A stretch of DNA of 5,538 bases from Methanosalsum sp. (GTDB lineage: Archaea > Halobacteriota > Methanosarcinia > Methanosarcinales > Methanosarcinaceae). Shown here piece after piece: positions 1 through 4,606 of the stretch. The stretch spans positions 1-5,538 of the forward strand of contig SKZM01000014.1 in NCBI GenBank assembly GCA_007127385.1, written 5' to 3'. The notes under the pieces are model-generated. The model was not told where the DNA came from. It saw only the letters and a list, made by a program, of their open reading frames with translations, and ran no database searches. The translations under genes were made by a program, and so were the position numbers. Each line of letters opens with the position of its first letter. The stretch's first letter is position 1.

Positions 1-1045
1 CAACATCCACCCTGTTAAAGGGACTGCCTGCGATCCAGAAAGTTTCAGCCTCACGCTGTGGATTCTCTATCTTCATATGTGTTCTTCCGCAGGCACATTT
101 CTTTCTTGAATGTACAAGGGTGGTGTCCTCTGTATCATAGTTGAGAAGAAGGGTGCCGCATTTTGCACCAGGTGGCAGCAGGGTTGTCAATATTGCACGC
201 CCGCATTCCCCATCCTCCACAAAAGTCCTGAGCTGCGGATCATATACATCCAGATGAACCAGATCTTCAGGAACATGCAGTCCATTTATTTCACTGCATT
301 CTCCGCACATGGTACCTTCAGTGCTACCATAGGTATTATAGACCTCACAGTCCCATAGTTGTGAAACGTATTGCCTTGATTCTTCTGCAAAGCTCTCTCC
401 TCCAACGACCAGTCTCTGAATGCTGGACTCTGAAGGTTCAATTCCGCCTTCTTTCATTCTCTCTGCCAGTTTTATCAATTTGAAGATACTTCCGACAATT
501 GCTGTGGGTTTATATGAGGTCATTATCCTTGCCGGAAAAATGCATTTACCTTCAGGGATAATGGTCATTCCCACATCTCTGGCAGCAAGCGTCATTGTAT
601 TTGCACCAACGTTCATGCCATAGGACGCGCATACAACAACCCTGTCTCCTGGCCCAAACCCCTGGGAAACAAATGCTCTTGAATACTTTTCCGCATACCT
701 CTGCCAGTCATCCCATGTCAGAAAAAACGATTTAGGGATGCCGCTGGTACCGCTGGTTTCATGGATTGTGAATATGCTATTCCAGTCTATACTTTTAAAT
801 TCAAAGTCAGAGGTCTCTGGTGGCTGATAGTTCCTGATAGTATTGCTGGAAATGATCGGCAGACTTAGAAGGTCCTCATGGCTGGTTATGGTTCCAGGAT
901 CAATATTGTGCTCCCTGAACCATTTTCTGTAAAAAGGCGAGTTATCAGCTGCATACTGTACAGTATATTTTATCCGTTCATCTATCATTGCTTCCAGGTC
1001 ACTGCGGGGCATTGTTTCCATTTCAGGATTGAAGAAATTAGTCAT
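1..1045 (-). CDS. Coenzyme F390 synthetase / phenylacetate-CoA ligase (PaaK)-like adenylate-forming enzyme, 3' end cut off
   Basis: The minus strand is open from an ATG at 1045-1043 through the left edge, giving 348 codons without a stop. Family members are usually about 430 residues, so roughly 80 C-terminal residues are missing. The phosphate-binding loop TSGTSGIPK is at residues 97-105, and the YNTYGSTEG motif that binds the adenylate is at 236-244. It is followed by CGEC (247-250) and NGLHVPED, the arrangement seen in PaaK-like and F390 synthetases. A CAC triplet lies at 317-319; with the CxxC it could bind a metal, which is inference. Enzymes of this family adenylate a carboxylate, or in F390 synthetase attach a nucleotide to the 8-hydroxyl of coenzyme F420. 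The substrate cannot be read from the sequence, because methanogens often carry several paralogues. An upstream ATG is out of frame, and the Shine-Dalgarno match is weak. It is transcribed away from the lipoprotein genes. Confidence 0.85.
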   Translation of the reverse strand, partial: MTNFFNPEMETMPRSDLEAMIDERIKYTVQYAADNSPFYRKWFREHNIDPGTITSHEDLLSLPIISSNTIRNYQPPETSDFEFKSIDWNSIFTIHETSGTSGIPKSFFLTWDDWQRYAEKYSRAFVSQGFGPGDRVVVCASYGMNVGANTMTLAARDVGMTIIPEGKCIFPARIMTSYKPTAIVGSIFKLIKLAERMKEGGIEPSESSIQRLVVGGESFAEESRQYVSQLWDCEVYNTYGSTEGTMCGECSEINGLHVPEDLVHLDVYDPQLRTFVEDGECGRAILTTLLPPGAKCGTLLLNYDTEDTTLVHSRKKCACGRTHMKIENPQREAETFWIAGSPFNRVDV

Positions 1046-1236
1046 GATATACCATCCATTATTATATCTGACAATGACCTTAAATAATCTGTTGACAATA
1101 ATTTCTACAGGGATATCTGATACAAATCATATAGATTCATGTGTTCAAACATGCAAAAATTATACAGAAATCAATTATTTTTTAAGATTCAGAACATTCT
1201 CTCCAATAAAGGCAGTTATCTGCAATCCATATAGGA

Positions 1237-1250
1237 TAACTATTTATTAT
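1237..1250 (+). promoter_or_regulatory. Candidate TATA box (box A) for the cupredoxin-like lipoprotein gene
   Basis: TAACTATTTATTATA lies about 80 to 90 bases before the ATG at 1327 and resembles an archaeal box A. The first eleven bases, TAACTATTTAT, recur exactly at 1705-1715, about 79 bases before the second lipoprotein gene. This suggests a copied promoter region. The assignment rests only on composition and this recurrence. Confidence 0.4.
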
Positions 1251-1275
1251 AGGATTTCAGAATAACATTCTAATA

Positions 1276-1311
1276 GCTATGGATAATATAATGGCTATAG
1301 ATAATATGAAT
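1276..1311 (+). repeat. Imperfect 18-bp tandem repeat, two copies, in the lipoprotein leader
   Basis: Two adjacent 18-base units, GCTATGGATAATATAATG (1276-1293) and GCTATAGATAATATGAAT (1294-1311), match at 14 of 18 positions. They end just before the AGGAG Shine-Dalgarno sequence at 1312-1316. A related pair, TATAGGAT at 1230-1237 and 1248-1255, also has an 18-base offset. The region is AT-rich, so chance is possible; a protein-binding site or slipped duplication are alternatives. Confidence 0.5.
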
Positions 1312-1326
1312 AGGAGTGGGTAAATA

Positions 1327-1683
1327 ATGAACGCAAAAGGAACGCTTGTACTGCTTGTACTGATCATAACAGGTATTTCTCTTTCAATGGGATGCCTGGA
1401 TAATGGTGAGCCACTGGATGGTATGAATAATGACAATGGTGATGAATATGTGGATATTGTCATTGAATCGTTTACGATAAATCCGGATAATGTGACTATC
1501 TCTGAAGGAGATACTGTCAGATGGATCAATAATGGCCCAAGGGTTAGTAGATTGCTAGGACCTGATTTTGATTCTGGAATAATAGAAGTGAATGAAACCT
1601 TCACCCGCACGTTTGAATCAAAGGGCCAGCATGATTATGTGTGTATAGTTACTACTCAAAGAGGAACCGTTATTGTGGAATGA
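1327..1683 (+). CDS. Cupredoxin-like lipoprotein with most copper-ligand positions substituted
   Basis: This is a 118-residue secreted protein. Residues 4-22 form a hydrophobic signal peptide ending in SMGC, so Cys23 is the likely lipid-modified residue and the protein would sit on the outer face of the cytoplasmic membrane. An acidic, Asn/Gly-rich linker (24-41) leads to one plastocyanin/amicyanin-like domain (42-118), with the usual landmarks SFTINPDNVTISEGDTVRW (48-66), FDSGII (81-86) and HDYVC (102-106). Aligned by eye to typical members, the first copper His is Arg72 (PR in place of PH). Cys106 is kept, the second His is Thr109, and the Met position falls at Gln111/Arg112 with one residue deleted. 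A normal type 1 copper site is therefore unlikely; this is inference from a mental alignment. The start is supported by AGGAG at 1312-1316, ten bases before the ATG. The cellular role is unknown. Confidence 0.8.
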   Translation: MNAKGTLVLLVLIITGISLSMGCLDNGEPLDGMNNDNGDEYVDIVIESFTINPDNVTISEGDTVRWINNGPRVSRLLGPDFDSGIIEVNETFTRTFESKGQHDYVCIVTTQRGTVIVE

Positions 1684-1729
1684 ACATTCAAAAATCATCA
1701 CAAGTAACTATTTATGGTAGAATCTTCCT

Positions 1730-1740
1730 GATTATATATG
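1730..1740 (+). promoter_or_regulatory. Candidate TATA box for the short lipoprotein gene
   Basis: GATTATATATG, about 45 bases before the ATG at 1784, is a good archaeal box A match. Initiation about 25 bases downstream would leave a leader of roughly 20 bases. The TAACTATTTAT shared with the neighbouring gene lies just upstream at 1705-1715 and is an alternative. There is no experimental support. Confidence 0.45.
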
Positions 1741-1783
1741 GAACATAATTTCCTGATATCTGACTATAAGGAAGGATAGAATC

Positions 1784-2014
1784 ATGCACATGAAACTTAT
1801 ATTTGTTGCAATAATCTTTGGTGCTGTGGGTGCTGTATTTACAACCGGCTGCCTGGAATATGATGAAGAAAGGTACATGGATGAAATGACTGATGGTAAT
1901 GAAAATACAGGTGCTCATTTTACTGAGATGGATGAAAATGGGTTTGTTGATATGGCATTGCATTCATTCTCAGTTAATCAGATATCAGTGCTGAATATGG
2001 CTTCTTCAGACTGA
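1784..2014 (+). CDS. Short lipoprotein, probable truncated paralogue of the upstream cupredoxin-like lipoprotein
   Basis: This is a 76-residue protein. A hydrophobic signal (residues 4-22) ends in FTTGC, so Cys23 is the likely lipidated residue, the same position as in the upstream protein. An acidic linker rich in Glu, Asp, Met and Asn follows (25-53). Residues 54-65, FVDMALHSFSVN, line up with YVDIVIESFTIN of the neighbour, the first strand of its cupredoxin domain. The protein then stops at a TGA (2012-2014), before the barrel. Just past the stop, in the same frame, a second TGA is followed by codons for WILN (2024-2035), reminiscent of RWINN in the neighbour. I infer a duplicated gene that has decayed to its signal and linker. 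AAGGAAGGAT at 1768-1777 is a Shine-Dalgarno-like sequence for ATG 1784; an in-frame ATG at 1790 is an alternative. It could still be expressed as a small membrane-tethered acidic protein. Confidence 0.6.
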   Translation: MHMKLIFVAIIFGAVGAVFTTGCLEYDEERYMDEMTDGNENTGAHFTEMDENGFVDMALHSFSVNQISVLNMASSD

Positions 2015-2056
2015 ACCTGCTGATGGATTCTAAATTTATGTTCTTTATATTTCTCT

Positions 2057-2092
2057 CCTGATTTTTTATTTTTGAACATATTCAGGTTTTTT
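2057..2092 (+). terminator. Poly-T / weak hairpin terminator between the lipoprotein genes and queC
   Basis: CCTGA (2057-2061) can pair with TCAGG (2082-2086), directly before TTTTTT (2087-2092). The loop itself holds another T-rich run (2062-2073). Archaeal transcription ends readily at T-runs, so this probably ends the lipoprotein transcript. The stem is only five base pairs, so the T-runs are the stronger signal. Confidence 0.5.
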
Positions 2093-2114
2093 CAGGGCCG
2101 GTATTTCGCTACTG

Positions 2115-2124
2115 TTAAATAATA
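2115..2124 (+). promoter_or_regulatory. Candidate TATA box for the queC operon
   Basis: TTAAATAATA lies about 40-49 bases before the queC ATG at 2164. Initiation about 25 bases downstream would give a leader of roughly 15 bases. It follows the T-rich terminator-like region, consistent with a new transcription unit. No operator or riboswitch is apparent in the short leader. Confidence 0.4.
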
Positions 2125-2163
2125 GTCCTGCTCAACAACATCCAAATCATATGAGATGGGAAC

Positions 2164-2871
2164 ATGAGAGCTATATCATTATTAAGCAGTGGCCTTGATT
2201 CTGTTGTGGCAACAGCTTCTGCAAACGAAAATATGGATATTGTACTGGCACTTATTTTTGATTACGGACAGCGTGCAGCCAGACGTGAGATCGAATTTTC
2301 CAGGAGAATATGTGAGCATTTTGATATTGAATATAAAGTAATCGAGCTGGACTGGCTGGCTGAGATTACTGATACTTCCCTTGTGAACAGGAATGCGGAT
2401 ATTCCACATATTTCAGAGGATGACATTCTTTCTGGTTCGCCGGAAACTGTAGAATATTCAGCAAAGCAGGTATGGGTTCCAAATAGAAACGGTGCTATGA
2501 TCAATATAGCTGCCAGCTTTGCAGAGAGCATGGACTGTGAGTATATAGTATCTGGATTTAATGGCGAGGAAGCCGAAACATTTCCTGATAATTCCCTTTA
2601 TTTCCTGGAGGCTGTTAATATGTCCCTATCATATTCCACAAAGAACGGAGTTGAGGTAATAGCTCCATTGATAGACTGCAATAAAACAGAGATTGTGACA
2701 AGGGGGCTTGAGATCAATGCACCATTTGAGTGGAGCTGGAGCTGCTATCATGATGGTGAGAAACCATGTGGTGTCTGTGAGAGTTGTATAAGACGAAAAA
2801 TGGCATTTGAAAATGCCGGTGTTCAGGATCCTCTTCTTTTAAGATTCGGAACGTTAAATGATCAGGACTGA
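2164..2871 (+). CDS. queC: 7-cyano-7-deazaguanine (preQ0) synthase QueC
   Basis: QueC converts 7-carboxy-7-deazaguanine to preQ0 using ATP and ammonia, the last preQ0 step before tRNA insertion in archaeosine synthesis. The 235-residue length fits the family. The ATP-binding PP-loop is LLSSGLDSV (residues 6-14). FDYGQR (32-37), VPNRNG (105-110), [14 protein letters not shown] (130-143) and [12 protein letters not shown] (167-178) match conserved QueC blocks. The C-terminal zinc site is Cys194, Cys202, Cys205 and Cys208 in [16 protein letters not shown]. It is the first gene of the operon and ends 15 bases before the DUF366 gene. The ATG at 2164 has only a weak Shine-Dalgarno (GATGGGA); an ATG at 2151 is out of frame. 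The protein ends soon after the zinc site, with no extra domain, so it is plain QueC and not a Gat-QueC fusion. Confidence 0.95.
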   Translation: MRAISLLSSGLDSVVATASANENMDIVLALIFDYGQRAARREIEFSRRICEHFDIEYKVIELDWLAEITDTSLVNRNADIPHISEDDILSGSPETVEYSAKQVWVPNRNGAMINIAASFAESMDCEYIVSGFNGEEAETFPDNSLYFLEAVNMSLSYSTKNGVEVIAPLIDCNKTEIVTRGLEINAPFEWSWSCYHDGEKPCGVCESCIRRKMAFENAGVQDPLLLRFGTLNDQD

Positions 2872-2872
2872 C

Positions 2873-2879
2873 AGGAGGT
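2873..2879 (+). promoter_or_regulatory. Strong ribosome binding site that fixes the GTG start of the DUF366 gene
   Basis: AGGAGGT begins two bases after the queC stop codon and lies seven bases before GTG 2887. The nearby ATG at 2880 is in another frame and touches the site directly, so the GTG is the supported start. Confidence 0.85.
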
Positions 2880-2886
2880 ATGGTCT

Positions 2887-3444
2887 GTGAAATATATTGT
2901 TCTGGAAGATGAGGTAAGTTATGATGGTCATCAGATATCCTCATTGTGGGCCTATGAAAACACCCGCTCTCTTGATGACACTATCATTGCATTCAGGGGG
3001 CCATGTGATGTCAGTATTGAGCATATGATAGATCTGGAGGATAGGGTATTGGATGAGTCAATACAGTCACCTGATATGATACATTTCATTTGCGAACATT
3101 TTGATTCCATTGATCTGAAGCTTGTTTATGCAAGGCAGAGATTATTTGTTCTGATAGTATCTGAAATACTTTCCAAATATGGATTGGTAACAGAACGCAA
3201 TGGGGATGATCTCTTTTTCAATGGCCGGAAACTATCTGTATCAATTGCCAGTGTTTCACCCGTATCCCAGAAATTCCATTTTGGAATGAATATAGTACAT
3301 GAACATTATGCAAGTCTGGAAATGGCAGGGATCAAAGAAGACGATATATATTCACTGATGGAAGAGATATGTGATCGTTACTGTATGGAATTTAAGGATA
3401 TTGAAAGGGATCTTCGAAAATCAAGACCATTGGATGTGATCTGA
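2887..3444 (+). CDS. DUF366 family protein in the preQ0 operon
   Basis: This is a 185-residue soluble protein without signal peptide or membrane segment, starting at GTG behind a strong AGGAGGT. I recognise it as the archaeal DUF366 family from FRGPCDV (36-42), MIDLEDRV (47-54), MIHFICEHFD (64-73), the basic YARQRLF (81-87) and KLSVSIASVSP...KFHFGMNI (115-136). The stretch GRKLSVSIA followed by HFGMNI is faintly reminiscent of the core of biotin/lipoate ligase-like folds; this is an impression, not an alignment. It lies between queC and queE, 15 bases after queC, and its TGA overlaps the queE ATG (TGATG), so it is translated with them. Its function is not known to me. The position suggests a role in making, moving or using preQ0 or archaeosine, which is inference. 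Confidence 0.8.
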   Translation: MKYIVLEDEVSYDGHQISSLWAYENTRSLDDTIIAFRGPCDVSIEHMIDLEDRVLDESIQSPDMIHFICEHFDSIDLKLVYARQRLFVLIVSEILSKYGLVTERNGDDLFFNGRKLSVSIASVSPVSQKFHFGMNIVHEHYASLEMAGIKEDDIYSLMEEICDRYCMEFKDIERDLRKSRPLDVI

Positions 3445-4160
3445 TGCAGGCTCCGATAAGTGAGATTTTTTGTTCGGTGCAGGGGGAAGGACCCTATGTG
3501 GGGACAAGACAGGTATTTGTGCGGTTCTCTGGCTGCAATCTGTCATGCCCTTACTGTGATACTCCACAGGAAATTGCAGCTCAGTGCCGGTTTGAACCTG
3601 AACCCGGTACCTTTGCATTTGAAGATATGTCCAATCCCCTGACAGCTGGAAAGGTTGATTCCCTGATATCAGGGTTTAATAACATACATTCTGTGTCACT
3701 GACAGGAGGTGAGCCTCTTCTGTACAGTGATTTTATAAAACACATGCAGACCTCGTATCCGCTATATCTTGAATCAAATATGACACTCCCGGATGCTGCT
3801 CGAAATATCCGGGATAAAGTGGCATATGTGTCAGGCGATATAAAGATCATAGATAAGATGGCTGGATCTGAACTGGATAACCATCTTGACAGTACAATCA
3901 GCTGCTTCAGGCAACTCAGGAACACTTCTGAAAGGATCTGCTTTTCCAAAATAGTGATATCAGGGGATACTGATCTGCAACTTCTGTCCAGTGTGGTGGA
4001 TTCAATATCTGATTATGTATCCTGTGTGGTCTTACAGCCTGTGACCAACAGTCCAGACACTGCTGATGTCAGGGTACTGCTTGATATTCAGGACCGATTA
4101 CTTGATACCGTAGATGCAAGAATAATACCGCAGACTCATAAAATGCTAGGGTGTCTCTAA
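3444..4160 (+). CDS. queE: 7-carboxy-7-deazaguanine synthase QueE, radical SAM enzyme
   Basis: QueE performs the radical ring contraction of 6-carboxytetrahydropterin to 7-carboxy-7-deazaguanine, using S-adenosylmethionine and an iron-sulfur cluster. The 238-residue protein opens with the family signature IFCSVQGEGPYVGTRQVFVR (8-27). The cluster ligands are Cys31, Cys35 and Cys38 in CNLSCPYCDT, the canonical CxxxCxxC spacing. LTGGEPLL (86-93) is the SAM-binding GGE motif, YLESNMT (108-114) and SGDIKIID (130-137) are typical strands, and QTHKMLG (230-236) is the conserved C-terminus. The ATG overlaps the preceding TGA by one base, with GATGTGATC just upstream as a weak Shine-Dalgarno, so translation is probably coupled. 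It ends in a TAATG overlap with queD. No key residue appears missing. Confidence 0.95.
   Translation: MQAPISEIFCSVQGEGPYVGTRQVFVRFSGCNLSCPYCDTPQEIAAQCRFEPEPGTFAFEDMSNPLTAGKVDSLISGFNNIHSVSLTGGEPLLYSDFIKHMQTSYPLYLESNMTLPDAARNIRDKVAYVSGDIKIIDKMAGSELDNHLDSTISCFRQLRNTSERICFSKIVISGDTDLQLLSSVVDSISDYVSCVVLQPVTNSPDTADVRVLLDIQDRLLDTVDARIIPQTHKMLGCL
4148..4153 (+). promoter_or_regulatory. Shine-Dalgarno-like AGGGTG that favours the ATG start of queD
   Basis: AGGGTG at 4148-4153 lies six bases before ATG 4160. A longer reading of queD from GTG 4151 would start inside this site and add only three residues, so the ATG overlapping the queE stop is preferred. Confidence 0.6.
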
Positions 4161-4510
4161 TGAGCAAAATGAAACTTGGAATTATAGAACATATAGATAG
4201 CGCACATTACCTGCCTGCTCATGAATCCTGTGGGATTGTGCATGGACATACGTATAGGGTTGAAGTGGTTATTGAAGGTGAAAAGAAGGATAGTGGAATG
4301 GTAATGGACTTCTATGACATGAAAAAGAAAATCAAGGATACACTCAGTGCCTATGACCATGTTCTTCTAAATGATATCCTTGATTATCCCAGTGCAGAGA
4401 ATATATGTGAACATATCCATTCAGAGCTGAGTAACGAGCTGGGGTATCCTCTATCTGTAAAGGTGTGGGAAGGCCACAATAAATGGTGTGAATTAAGTTC
4501 AATTGAATGA
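4160..4510 (+). CDS. queD: 6-carboxytetrahydropterin synthase QueD
   Basis: QueD is a member of the 6-pyruvoyltetrahydropterin synthase family and turns dihydroneopterin triphosphate into 6-carboxytetrahydropterin, the QueE substrate. The 116-residue length is normal. The zinc ligands are His16, His28 and His30, in SAHYLPAH and VHGHTY. The catalytic Cys24 lies between them, Asp66-His67 (YDHVLLND) form the rest of the catalytic set, and Glu104 (VWEGHNKW) is the expected pterin-anchoring acid. GMVMDF (46-51) and PSAENI (77-82) are further family blocks. I start it at ATG 4160, which overlaps the queE TAA by one base; GTG 4151 would add three residues. It is the last gene of the operon, although its product acts first of the three. 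The FolE2- or MptA-type cyclohydrolase that feeds it is not in this window. Confidence 0.94.
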   Translation: MSKMKLGIIEHIDSAHYLPAHESCGIVHGHTYRVEVVIEGEKKDSGMVMDFYDMKKKIKDTLSAYDHVLLNDILDYPSAENICEHIHSELSNELGYPLSVKVWEGHNKWCELSSIE

Positions 4511-4525
4511 AACTCATGTATTTGC

Positions 4526-4537
4526 AAAACATATATC
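4526..4537 (+). promoter_or_regulatory. Candidate TATA box for nifB
   Basis: AAAACATATATC lies 70-80 bases before the nifB ATG, in the 96-base gap after queD, and resembles an archaeal box A. A T-run (TTTCTTTT, 4583-4590) lies downstream in the same gap and could also end part of the que transcripts. I do not see the GGAA-N6-TTCC type of operator described for the archaeal nitrogen repressor NrpR. Confidence 0.35.
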
Positions 4538-4606
4538 AATGAATGGATGCTAACTTATAGGTGGATTTTAATTGTACTGTGATTTCTTTTACTGATGGAG
4601 AATAAG

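Larger units (their letters stand above)
1046..1326. other. Divergent intergenic region, 281 bp, AT-rich
   Basis: This region separates the minus-strand F390-synthetase-like gene from the plus-strand lipoprotein gene, so it must hold promoters for both. I see no convincing protein gene in it. A TTATTTAA-like stretch, read on the minus strand around 1079-1086, could be the TATA box of the minus-strand gene. TATTTATTATA around 1240-1250 could serve the plus-strand gene. A short inverted repeat, CATGT-GTTCAA-ACATG, lies at 1138-1153. Two pairs of short direct repeats with 18-bp spacing lie at 1230-1255 and 1276-1311. Confidence 0.6.

Noticed and set aside
1138..1153. Inverted repeat CATGT-GTTCAA-ACATG in the divergent intergenic region, as an operator
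   Set aside because: Five-base arms in AT-rich DNA are expected by chance, and it matches no regulator site I recognise; it is mentioned only within the intergenic entry.
1257..1610. A 117-codon minus-strand open frame opposite the cupredoxin-like gene
   Set aside because: It is antisense to a gene with a signal peptide, domain motifs and a Shine-Dalgarno, and its own protein has a serine/isoleucine-rich composition typical of a shadow frame.
2012..2035. Readthrough of the short lipoprotein's stop codon (pyrrolysine or selenocysteine)
   Set aside because: The stops are TGA, not the pyrrolysine codon TAG, two occur within four codons, and the translated sequence beyond does not continue into a recognisable cupredoxin domain. 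Decay explains it better.
2151..2198. ATG at 2151 as an alternative start or leader peptide for queC
   Set aside because: It is in a different frame, runs 15 codons into queC and has no Shine-Dalgarno; the 2164 start gives the normal QueC N-terminus.
3581..3949. A 122-codon minus-strand open frame opposite queE
   Set aside because: It lies wholly antisense to a clear radical SAM gene and shows no motif of its own.
4559..4593. AGGTGGAT, a Shine-Dalgarno-like sequence in the queD-nifB gap
   Set aside because: Only a TTG-initiated seven-residue frame follows at a suitable distance, so there is no credible gene.
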